This document shows, one piece after another, positions 1 to 10,972 of a stretch of 64,000 nucleotides of DNA. The translations under genes and the position numbers were made by a program. Source of the DNA: Lachnospira hominis (ex Liu et al. 2021) (lineage in GTDB: Bacteria; Bacillota; Clostridia; Lachnospirales; Lachnospiraceae); contig NZ_JACOPD010000009.1 of assembly GCF_014287955.1 (NCBI RefSeq), forward strand, positions 57,725-121,724, in the 5' to 3' direction. Under the pieces are notes generated by a model that saw nothing but the letters and a program-made list of their open reading frames with translations, searched no databases and had not been told where the DNA came from. Numbering within the stretch: position 1 is the stretch's first letter; every line of letters begins with the position of its first letter.

Positions 1-3000
1 AGAATTTTTGGACCTAGTAAGGACTGGGAATGTCACTGCGGTAAATATAAGAAAATCAAAGATAAAGGTATTGTCTGCGATAAGTGTGGCGTTGAAGTAA
101 CAAAGGCAAGTGTGCGTAGAGACCGTATGGGACATATTCACCTTGCAGCTCCTGTTTCACATATCTGGTATTTCAAGGGAATTCCAAGCCGTATGGATTT
201 AATTCTTGATATCGGTCCTAAGAACCTTGAAAAGGTACTGTATTTTGCAGCTTATATTGTGCTTGATCCAGGAACAACAGATATTCCGTTCAAGAAGATT
301 CTTACAGAGCAGGAATACAGAGAACTTTACGACCAGTACGGAAATACATTCCGTGTCGGTATGGGTGCTGAAGCAATTCTTGAACTTTTAAAGAATGTTA
401 ATCTTGAAGAAGAGGCAGCAAAACTTAAAGAAGAATTAAGTAATACAACATCTCAGAAGGCAGCAAGACTTATTAAGCGTATTGAGGTTATGGAGGCATT
501 TATCAATGCCGGAACAAAGCCTGAGTGGATGATTCTTACAGAAGTACCTGTAATTCCACCGGATTTAAGACCTATGGTACAGCTTGATGGTGGTAGATTT
601 GCTACATCCGACCTTAATGATTTATATAGAAGAATTATCAACAGAAATAATCGTCTTGCACGTCTTATGGAACTTGGTGCACCGGAGATTATTGTAAGAA
701 ACGAAAAGAGAATGCTTCAGGAGGCTGTAGATGCCCTTATTGATAACGGCAGAAGAAATGGTCGTCCTGTAACAGGACCTGGTAACAGAGCATTAAAGTC
801 ACTTTCTGACCTGCTTAAAGGTAAGCAGGGACGTTTCCGTCAGAACCTTCTCGGTAAGCGAGTTGACTATTCAGGACGTTCAGTTATCGTAGTAGGACCT
901 GAACTCAAGATTTACCAGTGTGGTCTTCCAAAGGAAATGGCAATCGAGCTTTTCAAGCCATTTGTTATGAGAGAGCTTGTAAGACGCGGTCTTGCAGAAA
1001 ATATCAAGAAGGCTAAGAAGAGCGTAGAACATCTTGAAAATGATGTTTGGGATGTACTTGAGGATGTAATTAAAGAACATCCGGTTATGCTTAACCGTGC
1101 TCCTACACTTCACAGACTTGGTATTCAGGCATTTGAGCCAATCCTTGTAGAAGGTAAGGCTATTAAGCTTCATCCATTGGTTTGTACAGCGTTCAACGCC
1201 GATTTCGATGGTGACCAGATGGCCGTGCATCTTCCATTGTCAGTTGAAGCACAGGCAGAGTGTCGTTTTATGCTTTTATCACCAAATAACCTTTTAAAGC
1301 CATCTGATGGTGGTCCGGTTGCCGTTCCTTCACAGGATATGGTACTTGGTATTTATTACCTTACACAGGAAAGACCGGGTGCTAAAGGTGAAGGTAAGTA
1401 TTTTAAGGATATAAGCGAGGCTATTCTTGCATATGAAAATGGAGTAATTACACTTCATTCAAAGATTATGGTTCATGTAACAAGAGAAATCAATGGCGAG
1501 AAGGTTTCAGGTAACGTTGAATCAACACTCGGAAGATTTATCTTCAATGAAATTCTTCCACAGGATTTAGGTTATGTTGACAGAACAAAGCCTGAAAACG
1601 CACTTGTTCTTGAAGTTGATTTCCATGTAGGTAAGAAGCAGTTAAAGGATATTTTACAGCATGTAATTAACACACACGGAACTACTACAACAGCAGAAGT
1701 TCTTGATGATATTAAAGCAACAGGTTATAAGTATTCTACAAGAGCAGCAATGACAGTTTCTATTTCAGAGATGACAGTGCCACCTATTAAGAAAGAACTT
1801 ATTGCCAATGCAGAAAAGAAAGTTGAACAGATTACACAGAACTATTACAGAGGTCGTTCTACTGACGAAGAACGTCATAAGAATGTAATCAAGGTATGGC
1901 AGGAAACTGATGAACGTCTTAAGGATGCTCTTCTTGCCGGTCTTGATAAGTATAACAACATCTTCATGATGGCCGATTCTGGTGCCCGTGGTTCTAACCA
2001 GCAGATTAAACAGCTTGCAGGTATGCGTGGTTTGATGGCAGATACATCAGGTAACACTATCGAACTTCCAATCAAGTCAAACTTCCGTGAAGGTCTTGAT
2101 GTTCTGGAATACTTTATTTCAGCTCATGGTGCCCGTAAAGGTCTTTCAGATACAGCCCTTCGTACAGCCGATTCAGGTTACCTTACACGACGTCTTGTTG
2201 ACGTTTCACAGGATCTCGTTATTCGTGAAAATGATTGCAGCGTAGGCAGAGCAATACCTGGTATGTACGTTTATGAGTTTGTAAATGAGAAAGCAACAGC
2301 AGACAGCGATGCAAAGGCTGATGTTCTTGAATCACTTCAGGAAAGAATTACAGGACGTTTCCTTGCAGAAGATATTGTTGATCCAAAGACAGGTGAGCTT
2401 ATACTTGGTGCTAACCACCTTGTAACATCTAAGCGTGCAGAAGAAATCATTAAGACAGGTGTTGAACATGTTAAGATAAGAACAATTCTTACATGCCGTT
2501 CACATATCGGTGTATGTGCTAAGTGCTATGGTTCTAACATGGCAACAGGTCAGACAGTACAGGTTGGTGAAGCTGTTGGTATTATTGCAGCACAGTCAAT
2601 CGGTGAGCCTGGTACACAGCTTACTATGAGAACTTTCCATACTGGTGGTGTTGCCGGTGATAATATTACACAGGGTCTTCCTAGAGTAGAAGAACTTTTC
2701 GAGGCAAGAAAGCCAAAGACACTTGCTGTACTTGCAGAGTTCGGTGGTGTTGTAAGTTTTGCAAAGACTGATAAGAAGACAGATATTGTTATCACAGATG
2801 ACGAAGGCAATTCAAAAGCTTATCCAGTATCAAGAGATACAAGAGTAAAAGTTACAGAAGGCCAGATTGTTGCAAAGGGTGAGGAAATTACAGAAGGTTC
2901 TGAAAATCCTCATGATATAGTAAGAATTCTTGGTGTACGTGCAGTTCAGGATTACATGATTCGTGAAGTTCAGAAAGTTTACCGTATTCAGGGTGTTGAA

Positions 3001-3513
3001 ATCAACGATAAACATATCGAACTTATTGTACGCCAGATGTTGAAGAAGATTGTTATTGAATCAGCAGGAGATTCAGATTTCCTTCCTGGTTCACAGGTTG
3101 ATACAATCGAATTTACAGAGGTTAATGAAAGACTTGAAGAAGAAGGTAAGCAGCCAGCAACAGGAACACCAATTATTCTTGGTATTACTAAGGCATCGCT
3201 TGCAACTAATTCATTCATGTCAGCAGCCTCATTCCAGGAGACAACAAAGGTTCTTACTGATGCCGCTATTAATGGCAAGGTTGACCCACTTATCGGTCTC
3301 AAGGAAAATGTTATCATCGGTAAACTTATCCCTGCCGGTACAGGAATGAAGAGATATCAGGATATCAAACTTGATACAGGTCTTGTATATGATGAGGAGC
3401 AGGAAGCATTAGATGAGCAGGAAGAAGAGCTTGAAAATGCAGCCGCAGTTGATACAGATGACAACGAAGAAATCAATATCACAGAAGAAACTGTTACAGA
3501 GACAGAAGAATAA
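1..3513 (+). CDS. rpoC: RNA polymerase beta' subunit, 5'-truncated by window edge
   Basis: Catalytic beta' subunit of the core RNA polymerase. The reading frame is open from base 1, so the gene starts upstream; 1170 residues are present. In window numbering the N-terminal zinc-binding cysteines are C11, C13, C26 and C29, followed by the lid/rudder region and the Mg-binding [10 protein letters not shown] motif with D401, D403 and D405. A second cysteine group ([13 protein letters not shown]) precedes the trigger loop and the jaw. The C-terminus ends in a very acidic tail (runs of Glu/Asp). It is followed by a hairpin and a separate promoter for rpsL. Family and completeness of the visible part are unambiguous; only about the first 55-60 residues are expected to be missing. 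Confidence 0.98.
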   Translation, partial: RIFGPSKDWECHCGKYKKIKDKGIVCDKCGVEVTKASVRRDRMGHIHLAAPVSHIWYFKGIPSRMDLILDIGPKNLEKVLYFAAYIVLDPGTTDIPFKKILTEQEYRELYDQYGNTFRVGMGAEAILELLKNVNLEEEAAKLKEELSNTTSQKAARLIKRIEVMEAFINAGTKPEWMILTEVPVIPPDLRPMVQLDGGRFATSDLNDLYRRIINRNNRLARLMELGAPEIIVRNEKRMLQEAVDALIDNGRRNGRPVTGPGNRALKSLSDLLKGKQGRFRQNLLGKRVDYSGRSVIVVGPELKIYQCGLPKEMAIELFKPFVMRELVRRGLAENIKKAKKSVEHLENDVWDVLEDVIKEHPVMLNRAPTLHRLGIQAFEPILVEGKAIKLHPLVCTAFNADFDGDQMAVHLPLSVEAQAECRFMLLSPNNLLKPSDGGPVAVPSQDMVLGIYYLTQERPGAKGEGKYFKDISEAILAYENGVITLHSKIMVHVTREINGEKVSGNVESTLGRFIFNEILPQDLGYVDRTKPENALVLEVDFHVGKKQLKDILQHVINTHGTTTTAEVLDDIKATGYKYSTRAAMTVSISEMTVPPIKKELIANAEKKVEQITQNYYRGRSTDEERHKNVIKVWQETDERLKDALLAGLDKYNNIFMMADSGARGSNQQIKQLAGMRGLMADTSGNTIELPIKSNFREGLDVLEYFISAHGARKGLSDTALRTADSGYLTRRLVDVSQDLVIRENDCSVGRAIPGMYVYEFVNEKATADSDAKADVLESLQERITGRFLAEDIVDPKTGELILGANHLVTSKRAEEIIKTGVEHVKIRTILTCRSHIGVCAKCYGSNMATGQTVQVGEAVGIIAAQSIGEPGTQLTMRTFHTGGVAGDNITQGLPRVEELFEARKPKTLAVLAEFGGVVSFAKTDKKTDIVITDDEGNSKAYPVSRDTRVKVTEGQIVAKGEEITEGSENPHDIVRILGVRAVQDYMIREVQKVYRIQGVEINDKHIELIVRQMLKKIVIESAGDSDFLPGSQVDTIEFTEVNERLEEEGKQPATGTPIILGITKASLATNSFMSAASFQETTKVLTDAAINGKVDPLIGLKENVIIGKLIPAGTGMKRYQDIKLDTGLVYDEEQEALDEQEEELENAAAVDTDDNEEINITEETVTETEE

Positions 3514-3529
3514 TAAATAATGACATTGG

Positions 3530-3560
3530 CAGCCGGGCATGATAAGTGTCCGGCTGTTTG
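3530..3560 (+). terminator. probable terminator after rpoC
   Basis: Inverted repeat CAGCCGG (3530-3536) / CCGGCTG (3550-3556) with a 13-nt loop, followed by a short T-rich stretch (TTTGTT). The U tract is weak, so some read-through to rpsL is likely. Confidence 0.55.
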
Positions 3561-3592
3561 TTAGTCTGCCTATATAAAATATTAAAAAATGC

Positions 3593-3621
3593 TTGACACT
3601 TATCATATCAGATTATATAAT
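3593..3621 (+). promoter_or_regulatory. promoter for rpsL-rpsG-fusA
   Basis: Consensus sigma-A type promoter: TTGACA at 3593-3598, 17-bp spacer, TATAAT at 3616-3621. It gives a leader of about 110 nt. A loose ATGCT (3643-3647) / AGCAT (3668-3672) pairing followed by six T residues sits in that leader and might be a weak attenuator, but the stem is only 5 bp. Confidence 0.85.
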
Positions 3622-3737
3622 AATAAAGCGTGCGAATGTGACATGCTGTTTTTTTGTGTGTCAGATTAGCATTTTTTATTCAGACTATACTGAATATGCA
3701 ACCAACAATTATTCTAATTCCGGGAGGTGAAAAAGGA

Positions 3738-4157
3738 ATGCCTACATTTAACCAGTTAGTAAGACAGGGAAGAAAATCTGCTGTTAAGAAGTCTACAGCA
3801 CCAGCTCTTCAGAAGGGTTATAACTCTCTTCAGAAGAAGGCTACAGACGTATCTGCACCACAGAAGAGAGGTGTATGTACAGCTGTTAAGACTGCAACAC
3901 CAAAGAAGCCTAACTCAGCTCTTAGAAAGATTGCCAGAGTTCGTCTTTCAAATGGTATCGAAGTTACATCTTATATTCCAGGTGAAGGCCACAATCTTCA
4001 GGAACATAGCGTTGTTCTTATCAGAGGTGGTAGAGTAAAGGATTTACCAGGTACAAGATATCACATCATCAGAGGTACACTTGATACTGCAGGTGTAGCT
4101 AAGAGAAGACAGGCCCGTTCTAAGTACGGTGCTAAGAGACCTAAGGACGCTAAGTAA
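3738..4157 (+). CDS. rpsL: 30S ribosomal protein S12
   Basis: Decoding-centre protein of the small ribosomal subunit. The start at 3738 gives [13 protein letters not shown], preceded by GGGAGGTG at 3722-3729; upstream in-frame ATGs lack this fit. The protein is 139 residues, the usual Bacillota length. Conserved [10 protein letters not shown] (residues 55-64) and [10 protein letters not shown] (96-105) are both present with the unmodified Lys residues at the positions where streptomycin-resistance changes occur, so the sequence looks wild type. First gene of the str group here, 237 bp before rpsG. Confidence 0.97.
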   Translation: MPTFNQLVRQGRKSAVKKSTAPALQKGYNSLQKKATDVSAPQKRGVCTAVKTATPKKPNSALRKIARVRLSNGIEVTSYIPGEGHNLQEHSVVLIRGGRVKDLPGTRYHIIRGTLDTAGVAKRRQARSKYGAKRPKDAK

Positions 4158-4394
4158 TTAGAATCCTATAATTTGCTTTGTAAAAGCACAGATTTATTCA
4201 CATTAATATTTAAATTTAGTGCCGGAGTTAGATTAATCCGAAGGTTGCAGGTTTAATATATACTTAAGCACGAACACATAAAATATTTGTGAGTACCGAT
4301 GAATTAATGAAAAGCTGCAAAATAGCTTTATAATGGCAATATTTGTTATTATAATGACTATTTTTGGCAACACTATGTTAAGGAGGGAAGAACC

Positions 4395-4865
4395 GTGCCA
4401 CGTAAAGGACATACTCAGAAAAGAGATGTATTAGCAGATCCTATTTACAATAATAAAGTGGTTACTAAGCTTATCAACAACATTATGCTTGATGGTAAGA
4501 GAGGAGTAGCACAGAAGATTGTATACGGAGCATTTGACAGAGTCGCAGCTAAGACTGAAAGACCTGCTATTGAAGTATTTGAAGAGGCTATGAACAACAT
4601 CATGCCAGTTCTCGAAGTAAAGGCTAGACGTATCGGTGGTGCCACATATCAGGTACCTATCGAAGTAAAGCCAGATAGAAGACAGGCTTTAGCTCTTCGT
4701 TGGATGACTTCATACTCTCGTGCAAGAGGCGAGAAGACTATGGAAGAAAGACTCGCTAACGAGATTCTTGATGCTGCTAATAATACAGGAGCTTCTGTAA
4801 AGAAGAAAGAAGATATGCACAAGATGGCAGAAGCAAACAAGGCTTTTGCTCATTACAGATTCTAA
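4395..4865 (+). CDS. rpsG: 30S ribosomal protein S7
   Basis: Primary 16S-rRNA-binding protein of the 30S head. 156 residues, the standard bacterial length, beginning [12 protein letters not shown]. The start codon is GTG at 4395 with AGGAGGGA at 4381-4388 upstream. The conserved core ([13 protein letters not shown], residues 76-88, then the MTSYSRAR segment) is intact. fusA follows after 21 bp. The 237 bp between rpsL and rpsG hold AT-rich sequence with no ORF and no promoter that I could pair with a -35 box. Confidence 0.97.
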   Translation: MPRKGHTQKRDVLADPIYNNKVVTKLINNIMLDGKRGVAQKIVYGAFDRVAAKTERPAIEVFEEAMNNIMPVLEVKARRIGGATYQVPIEVKPDRRQALALRWMTSYSRARGEKTMEERLANEILDAANNTGASVKKKEDMHKMAEANKAFAHYRF

Positions 4866-4886
4866 TAATAATAGGAGGAATTACCG

Positions 4887-7049
4887 ATGGCTGGAAGAGA
4901 ATATCCATTGGAGAGAACCAGAAATATTGGTATTATGGCTCATATTGATGCTGGTAAGACAACATTAACAGAGCGTATCCTTTATTATACTGGTGTAAAC
5001 CACAAGATTGGTGATACTCATGAAGGTACTGCTACTATGGACTGGATGGCCCAGGAGCAGGAAAGAGGTATTACAATCACTTCAGCTGCTACAACATGTC
5101 ACTGGACACCTGAAAAAGAAGGTAAGCCAGATAAGACACAGCCAGAATATCGTATTAACATTATCGATACTCCGGGTCACGTTGACTTCACTGTAGAAGT
5201 TGAGCGTTCTCTTAGAGTACTTGATGGTGCTGTAGGTGTATTCGATGCCCAGAACGGCGTTGAACCACAGTCAGAGAACGTATGGCGTCAGGCTGATAAG
5301 TATAATGTTCCACGTATGGCTTTCATGAACAAGATGGATAAGATGGGTGCAGATTTCTTTGGATCATGCAATCAGCTTATTACAAAACTTGGAAAGAATC
5401 CAGTTCTTGTACAGATTCCTATCGGAAAAGAAGATGATTTCCAGGGAATCATCGACTTATTCGAGATGAAAGCATACATTTTCAACGGAGATAAGGGTGA
5501 TGATATTCAGGTAGGCGAGATTCCTGCAGATTTACAGGATCAGGCTCAGGAATATCATGACAAGCTCGTAGAGCAGTGTGCTGAACTTGATGAAGACCTT
5601 ATGGAGAAGTTCTTTAATGATGAGGAACTTACAATTCCAGAGTTAAAGGCTGCTTTAAGAAAAGGTACAATTGAAGGTACAGCTATTCCTTGTCTTTGCG
5701 GTACAGCTTACAAGAATAAGGGTGTTCAGAAACTTCTTGATGCAGTTATCGAATATATGCCAGCTCCTACAGATATCCCAGATATCACAGGTGTTGACGA
5801 GGACGGTAACGAAGTTACAAGAAAGTCTTCAGATGAAGAGCCATTCTCAGCTCTTGCATTCAAGATTATGACAGACCCATTCGTTGGTAAGTTAGCATTC
5901 TTCAGAGTTTATTCAGGTACATTAAACGCAGGTTCATATGTACTTAACTCTAATAAGAATAAGAAAGAAAGAGTTGGCCGTATCCTTCAGATGCATGCCA
6001 ACCAGAGAAAAGAAATTGAAAAGGTTTACTCAGGAGATATTGCTGCTGCAGTAGGTCTTAAAGTTACAGTAACAGGTGATACTATCTGTGATGAAGCACA
6101 TCCAGTTATCTTAGAGTCTATGGAGTTCCCAGAGCCAGTTATCGAGCTTGCTATCGAACCTAAGACAAAGAATGACCAGGGTAAGATGGGTGAAGCTTTA
6201 GCAAAGCTTGCTGAAGAAGATCCTACATTCCGTGCTCATACAGATCAGGAGACAGGTCAGACAATCATCGCTGGTATGGGTGAGCTTCACCTTGATATCA
6301 TCGTTGACAGACTTCTTCGTGAGTTTAAGGTAGAGGCTAACGTAGGTGCACCTCAGGTTGCTTACAGAGAATGCTTTACTAAGGCAGTTGATGTTGATAG
6401 TAAGTATGCTAAGCAGTCAGGTGGTCGTGGTCAGTATGGTCACTGTAAAGTACGTTTCTCACCACTTGAAGCTAACGTTGATAAGTTTGATGTTGAGACT
6501 AAGAATACAGTATTAATTAACGAACCTCCAGTACTCTTCTGCGAGTCTTCAGTAGTTGGTGGTGCTATTCCTAAGGAATATATCCCTTCAGTTGCTGATG
6601 GTATCAGAGAAGCTGCTAATTCAGGTATCTTAGCTGGATTCCCAGTTCTCGGACTTAGAGCAGATATCTACGATGGTTCATACCATGAAGTCGATTCTTC
6701 AGAAATGGCATTCCATATCGCTGGTTCTATGGCATTCAAGGATGCTATGGCTAAGGCAGCTCCAGCCCTTCTTGAGCCTATCATGAAGGTTGAAGTTACA
6801 ATGCCGGAAGAATACATGGGTGATGTAATCGGTGATATCAACTCACGTAGAGGACGTATCGAAGGTATGGAAGATATCAGTGGTGGTAAGATGATTAAAG
6901 CATTCGTTCCACTTTCAGAGATGTTTGGTTATGCTACAGACCTTCGTTCTAAGACACAGGGTCGTGGTAACTACTCTATGTTCTTCGATAAATATGAACA
7001 GGCTCCTAAGTCAGTTCAGGATAAAGTTATTGCTTCAAGAAGCAAGTAA
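4887..7049 (+). CDS. fusA: translation elongation factor G
   Basis: GTPase that drives ribosomal translocation. 720 residues. G1 motif AHIDAGKTT (18-26), G3 DTPGHVDF (94-101), G4 NKMDK (148-152), followed by EF-G domains II-V with the YRECFTK and [11 protein letters not shown] segments. The start has GGAGGAA 9 nt upstream. It lies 21 bp after rpsG in the usual rpsL-rpsG-fusA-tuf order. The codon pattern matches the other translation genes and nothing suggests a paralogue of the fusidic-acid-resistance type. Confidence 0.98.
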   Translation: MAGREYPLERTRNIGIMAHIDAGKTTLTERILYYTGVNHKIGDTHEGTATMDWMAQEQERGITITSAATTCHWTPEKEGKPDKTQPEYRINIIDTPGHVDFTVEVERSLRVLDGAVGVFDAQNGVEPQSENVWRQADKYNVPRMAFMNKMDKMGADFFGSCNQLITKLGKNPVLVQIPIGKEDDFQGIIDLFEMKAYIFNGDKGDDIQVGEIPADLQDQAQEYHDKLVEQCAELDEDLMEKFFNDEELTIPELKAALRKGTIEGTAIPCLCGTAYKNKGVQKLLDAVIEYMPAPTDIPDITGVDEDGNEVTRKSSDEEPFSALAFKIMTDPFVGKLAFFRVYSGTLNAGSYVLNSNKNKKERVGRILQMHANQRKEIEKVYSGDIAAAVGLKVTVTGDTICDEAHPVILESMEFPEPVIELAIEPKTKNDQGKMGEALAKLAEEDPTFRAHTDQETGQTIIAGMGELHLDIIVDRLLREFKVEANVGAPQVAYRECFTKAVDVDSKYAKQSGGRGQYGHCKVRFSPLEANVDKFDVETKNTVLINEPPVLFCESSVVGGAIPKEYIPSVADGIREAANSGILAGFPVLGLRADIYDGSYHEVDSSEMAFHIAGSMAFKDAMAKAAPALLEPIMKVEVTMPEEYMGDVIGDINSRRGRIEGMEDISGGKMIKAFVPLSEMFGYATDLRSKTQGRGNYSMFFDKYEQAPKSVQDKVIASRSK

Positions 7050-7081
7050 TCAAGCTTTATATAGTTAATATAAAAATATAG

Positions 7082-7110
7082 TTGAAAAATATTTCAAAAT
7101 GAAATATAAT
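7082..7110 (+). promoter_or_regulatory. promoter for tuf
   Basis: TTGAAA at 7082-7087, 17-bp spacer, TATAAT at 7105-7110, in the 117-bp fusA-tuf gap. It allows tuf to be transcribed independently of fusA, in keeping with the high need for EF-Tu. Confidence 0.8.
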
Positions 7111-7166
7111 AGATTTCAGCTATGAGAAAACCATTAAGGTTATAAATTTAAGGAGGATTTTAAACA

Positions 7167-8360
7167 ATGGCAAAGGCTAAATTTGAAAGAACTAAACCAC
7201 ATTGTAACATTGGTACTATTGGTCACGTAGATCATGGTAAGACAACACTTACAGCTGCAATTACAAAGACTCTTCATGAGAGACTTGGTACAGGTGAAGC
7301 TGTTGCTTTCGAGAATATTGATAAGGCACCAGAAGAAAGAGAAAGAGGTATCACAATCTCTACAGCTCACGTTGAGTATGAGACAGAGAAGAGACATTAT
7401 GCACACGTTGACTGTCCAGGACATGCTGACTACGTTAAGAACATGATCACTGGTGCAGCTCAGATGGATGCTGGTATCCTCGTTGTTGCTGCTACTGATG
7501 GTGTTATGGCTCAGACAAGAGAACATATCCTTCTTGCTCGTCAGGTAGGTGTTCCATATATCGTTGTATTCATGAACAAGTGTGATATGGTTGACGATCC
7601 AGAACTTCTTGAACTCGTTGATATGGAAATCAGAGAACTCCTTAACGAGTATGGTTTCCCAGGAGATGATACACCAATCATCCAGGGTTCAGCTCTTAAG
7701 GCTCTTGAAGATCCTAACAGCGAATGGGGTGACAAGATTCTTGAACTTATGCATACAATTGATGAGTATGTTCCAGATCCAGTAAGAGATACAGATAAGC
7801 CATTCCTTATGCCAGTAGAAGACGTATTCTCTATCACAGGCCGTGGTACAGTTGCTACAGGTAGAGTAGAGAGAGGTGTTCTCCACATTAATGAGGAAGT
7901 TGAAATCGTTGGTATTACAGATGAAATCCGTAAGGTAGTTGTTACAGGTATCGAAATGTTCCGTAAGCTCCTTGACGAGGCTATGCCTGGTGATAACATC
8001 GGTGCTCTTCTTAGAGGTGTTCAGAGAGATGAAATCGAAAGAGGACAGGTTCTTTGTAAACCAGGTTCAGTTACACCACACAAGAAGTTTACAGCTCAGG
8101 TTTACGTATTAACAAAGGACGAAGGTGGTCGTCATACACCATTCTTCAACAACTACAGACCACAGTTCTACTTCAGAACAACTGATGTTACTGGTGTTTG
8201 CGAACTTCCAGCTGGTACAGAAATGTGCATGCCTGGTGATAACGTAGAAATGACAGTTGAACTTATCCACAGAGTAGCTATGGAGCAGGGTCTCCGTTTC
8301 GCTATCCGTGAAGGTGGACGTACAGTAGGTTCAGGTGCTGTTGCTACAATCATTGAGTAA
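7167..8360 (+). CDS. tuf: translation elongation factor Tu
   Basis: GTPase that delivers aminoacyl-tRNA to the ribosome. 397 residues. G1 GHVDHGKT (19-26), G3 DCPGH (83-87), G4 NKCD (138-141); the three-domain EF-Tu layout is complete. AAGGAGGA precedes the ATG. It has its own promoter and is closed by a strong terminator, so it can form a monocistronic unit. No second tuf copy is seen in the window. Confidence 0.98.
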   Translation: MAKAKFERTKPHCNIGTIGHVDHGKTTLTAAITKTLHERLGTGEAVAFENIDKAPEERERGITISTAHVEYETEKRHYAHVDCPGHADYVKNMITGAAQMDAGILVVAATDGVMAQTREHILLARQVGVPYIVVFMNKCDMVDDPELLELVDMEIRELLNEYGFPGDDTPIIQGSALKALEDPNSEWGDKILELMHTIDEYVPDPVRDTDKPFLMPVEDVFSITGRGTVATGRVERGVLHINEEVEIVGITDEIRKVVVTGIEMFRKLLDEAMPGDNIGALLRGVQRDEIERGQVLCKPGSVTPHKKFTAQVYVLTKDEGGRHTPFFNNYRPQFYFRTTDVTGVCELPAGTEMCMPGDNVEMTVELIHRVAMEQGLRFAIREGGRTVGSGAVATIIE

Positions 8361-8383
8361 TCATAGCTTGATATAATTAATTG

Positions 8384-8413
8384 CCCGGGAGACTTTGTCT
8401 CTCGGGTTTTTTT
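8384..8413 (+). terminator. intrinsic terminator after tuf
   Basis: Ten-base-pair stem CCCGGGAGAC (8384-8393) / GTCTCTCGGG (8397-8406) with one G-T pair and a 3-nt loop, followed by seven T residues. Ends the str group. Confidence 0.93.
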
Positions 8414-8439
8414 ATATTTAATAATATATATTTTATACA

Positions 8440-8468
8440 TTGAAAATAACATTGATATGATGTATAAT
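8440..8468 (+). promoter_or_regulatory. promoter for the permease-pucR unit
   Basis: TTGAAA (8440-8445), 17-bp spacer, TATAAT (8463-8468), located between the tuf terminator and the permease start. Confidence 0.75.
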
Positions 8469-8516
8469 GCAGTTACTATAAAAAGTGAGTATAAAAATAT
8501 AGTGACGGAGGTGCCT

Positions 8517-9671
8517 ATGAAGATAAATTCAGAAGCCAGATTTACTACATTTGAGGCAGTCAGCATGATTGTTGGAAACAGTATCGGAACGGGAATAATT
8601 GCAGTTCCGTATCTTGCGACAAAGAATAGCATGCTTGATGTTGTGTGGATGGTGGTAATCGCATATTGTATCAATGTTATTCTTCATTTAATAATAGCGG
8701 AGCTTTCATACAATAATGGAGGTGTCCAGCTTGTAAAGAGCTTTGAGGGTGAACTTTTTCACGGAAAGATGAAAAAGGTATTCAGCTGGATTATATTTGC
8801 GGTATACGGGATTGCAATTATGATAGGCATAAGCGGCAATATTAACGGCGGTGCACAGATTTTTGTTAACTGGTTTGGTATTCCGTTTGCGGCTGCACAG
8901 GTTATATATTATGTAATTGCAGGAATAGTAGTTTTTATCGGAATGAAAGCAGTCGGAATAGCACAGAAGTATGCAGTAATTCTTCTTATGGGAATTGTTG
9001 CAGTTATGACTGTGGCTACATTTATGCATCCGCTTAATTCATTTTACACAGCTGATTTTCATTGGAATAATCTTCTGGCATTATACAGCATGGTTGTGTT
9101 TGCAACATCAGCCAATCAGGCAGTTATACAGGTCGTAAAGGGGCTTGATGGTGATGCAAAAAAGATTCGCAAATCTATTTTTATAGGATTTGCACTTTCA
9201 TCTGTTTTTGTACTTGTTGTAACCATGTCTGTACTTATGGGAACAAAAGGAACACTTGACAAAGAACTTGCATATATGCAGCTTGGAGAAAGTATTGGCA
9301 GCTGGGCTATGATTCTTGCGGGAATATTTTCATTATTTGCACTTCTGACTACTTTCTGGTCTAATACACTGGCATTAAGAGATGTTGTGCATGAGCAGAC
9401 AGGCATAGGCAACAGAGTGAGCTGGCTTGCAGCTACTATTCCGTGTATTTTATTTGCGATATTTGGCGTTAACAGTTTTATTATTTTGACGAGAATTATG
9501 AGCGGCGTTGTGGTACTTGTAAGTATCATGCTCGTTCTTACATACGGAAAGTCAAGAAAGAAAGCAGGAAGCAGCCCTATCTGCGGTGTCGTTGGAACAG
9601 TTCCGTTTCAGGTGCTTATGGTTGTATCAACTGTTATTTCAGCAATAGGTGCTTTGATTCCGTTAAGTTAA
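8517..9671 (+). CDS. amino acid permease-like transporter (APC superfamily)
   Basis: Integral membrane transporter of 384 residues with about 11 hydrophobic segments. The N-terminus has a GNSIGTGIIAVPYL segment in helix 1, the unwound Gly-rich motif typical of APC-superfamily amino acid permeases; overall it resembles the aromatic amino acid/tyrosine permease branch. The start at 8517 is chosen because GGAGGTG lies 6 bp upstream; an upstream ATG at 8457 lacks a ribosome binding site. First gene of a run that continues with a phosphoesterase, a small protein and a PucR regulator. The substrate cannot be read from sequence. Confidence 0.75.
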   Translation: MKINSEARFTTFEAVSMIVGNSIGTGIIAVPYLATKNSMLDVVWMVVIAYCINVILHLIIAELSYNNGGVQLVKSFEGELFHGKMKKVFSWIIFAVYGIAIMIGISGNINGGAQIFVNWFGIPFAAAQVIYYVIAGIVVFIGMKAVGIAQKYAVILLMGIVAVMTVATFMHPLNSFYTADFHWNNLLALYSMVVFATSANQAVIQVVKGLDGDAKKIRKSIFIGFALSSVFVLVVTMSVLMGTKGTLDKELAYMQLGESIGSWAMILAGIFSLFALLTTFWSNTLALRDVVHEQTGIGNRVSWLAATIPCILFAIFGVNSFIILTRIMSGVVVLVSIMLVLTYGKSRKKAGSSPICGVVGTVPFQVLMVVSTVISAIGALIPLS

Positions 9672-9684
9672 GGAGGAATGAGAT

Positions 9685-10716
9685 ATGTTTTGCGGTGATG
9701 GATTCAGACAGAAAGACGAAGAGACTTTTTTGCTGGAAATTCCTGAAAACAGGGATTATAAGATATTGCAGCTTACAGATTTGCATCTCGGATTTGGATT
9801 ATTTTCGCATAAAAAAGATAAGATGGCACTTGATGCCGTAACAAAGATAATTAATAGAACTTCACCTGACCTTATTGTTTTTACGGGAGATACAATATTT
9901 CCGTTTTTACTAAAGGCGGGTACTATGAACAATAAAAAGCAGGCGGAGAGATTTATAAGGTTTATAGATAGGTTTAAGATTCCTTATACACTTGTGTTTG
10001 GCAATCATGACTGTGAGATGGGTGCAAAATGTGGTCGTGAGCAGCTTGCAGATGTTTTTACAAAAGGAAAATATTGTATCTTTTCAAAAGGAAGAAAAGA
10101 TATATTTGGCGTTGGCAATTTCTTTATAAATCTTACTGACAAACAGGAAAATGTGCTTATGCCGCTTGTTATGCTTGATTCCAATATGTATGGCGACGGC
10201 TGGTTTTTCAGCGGATTTGACTGTATACATGAGGACCAGACTGAGTGGTGCATGAACAGATTAAGCAAACTGAAAAAAATAAATCCGGATATAAAAGCGA
10301 TGGCATTTTTCCATATGCCTGTGAGGGAATTTAAGGAAGCTTACGAGAAGATGAAGCTTGGAGATAAAAGTGTAGTCTATGAGCACGGAAGCATAGCCGA
10401 AAAAGATGAATATTTTGGTATATCATATAAAAATGGTGACTTTTTTAAAAAGGCTGTGGAAAACGGCATCATAAAATGGATGTTTTGTGGACATGACCAC
10501 CTTAATACACTGTCGTTGACATATAAAGGGATACGGCTGACATATGGAATGTCTATAGACTGTCTTGGCTATAATGGCATATCAAAAAGCTATATACAGC
10601 GTGGAGGAACACTTATTACAAGAAAAATTGATGGAAGAGTTGATATAAAGATGATTCCGCTTACAAGAACAGTTTCAACAAGAGTCAGAGGGGAAAGTAA
10701 AAATCAACAATATTAA
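9685..10716 (+). CDS. calcineurin-like metallophosphoesterase
   Basis: 343-residue predicted metal-dependent phosphoesterase. The five family motifs appear in order: DLHLG near residue 32, GDT near 70, GNHD near 105, the FHMP histidine near 208 and GHDHLN near 270. There is no signal peptide or membrane segment, so it should be cytoplasmic. AAGGAGG at 9670-9676 overlaps the permease stop and sets the start at 9685. It sits 13 bp after the permease and 19 bp before the small gene, so probably the same transcript. The substrate is unknown. Confidence 0.85.
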   Translation: MFCGDGFRQKDEETFLLEIPENRDYKILQLTDLHLGFGLFSHKKDKMALDAVTKIINRTSPDLIVFTGDTIFPFLLKAGTMNNKKQAERFIRFIDRFKIPYTLVFGNHDCEMGAKCGREQLADVFTKGKYCIFSKGRKDIFGVGNFFINLTDKQENVLMPLVMLDSNMYGDGWFFSGFDCIHEDQTEWCMNRLSKLKKINPDIKAMAFFHMPVREFKEAYEKMKLGDKSVVYEHGSIAEKDEYFGISYKNGDFFKKAVENGIIKWMFCGHDHLNTLSLTYKGIRLTYGMSIDCLGYNGISKSYIQRGGTLITRKIDGRVDIKMIPLTRTVSTRVRGESKNQQY

Positions 10717-10735
10717 AAATAATAAAGGAGCAGTC

Positions 10736-10972
10736 ATGAAAAGCACATTAATAAAAGACACAACAAAATCAGAAAGAATCCAGCTTGTGAAGCAGTGGGA
10801 AGAGACAGAAGGATGCGAGAGCAGCGGGATTGATCTGCTTGAATTTTTCAGGGATTATATAGACGGAGTTAAAGAAATCGCGGAAGTTAATGCGGAGTTT
10901 AACGCAAGATATATATCTGAGATTCCTGATGAAGATTCAGGTATGAGTTGTGGAATGGGAATGAGAAGATGA
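10736..10972 (+). CDS. small protein of unknown function (78 aa)
   Basis: Short hydrophilic, probably helical protein that I do not recognise. No membrane segment and no signal sequence. It ends in a short Met/Gly/Cys-rich tail (SGMSCGMGMRR). AAAGGAG lies 8 bp before the ATG, and its stop overlaps the next start by ATGA (10969-10972), so it is translationally coupled to the PucR regulator. Coupling and a good ribosome binding site support a real gene. Whether it helps the regulator is a guess from position only. Confidence 0.65.
   Translation: MKSTLIKDTTKSERIQLVKQWEETEGCESSGIDLLEFFRDYIDGVKEIAEVNAEFNARYISEIPDEDSGMSCGMGMRR

Noticed and set aside
4158..4394. Separate promoter or leader peptide before rpsG
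   Set aside because: TATAAT-like strings exist, but none has a -35 box at the right distance and no small frame has a good start.
7541..7999. Long minus-strand frames opposite tuf, rpoC, tex and other conserved genes
   Set aside because: These are antisense shadows of strongly biased codon use, with no ribosome binding sites or family motifs.
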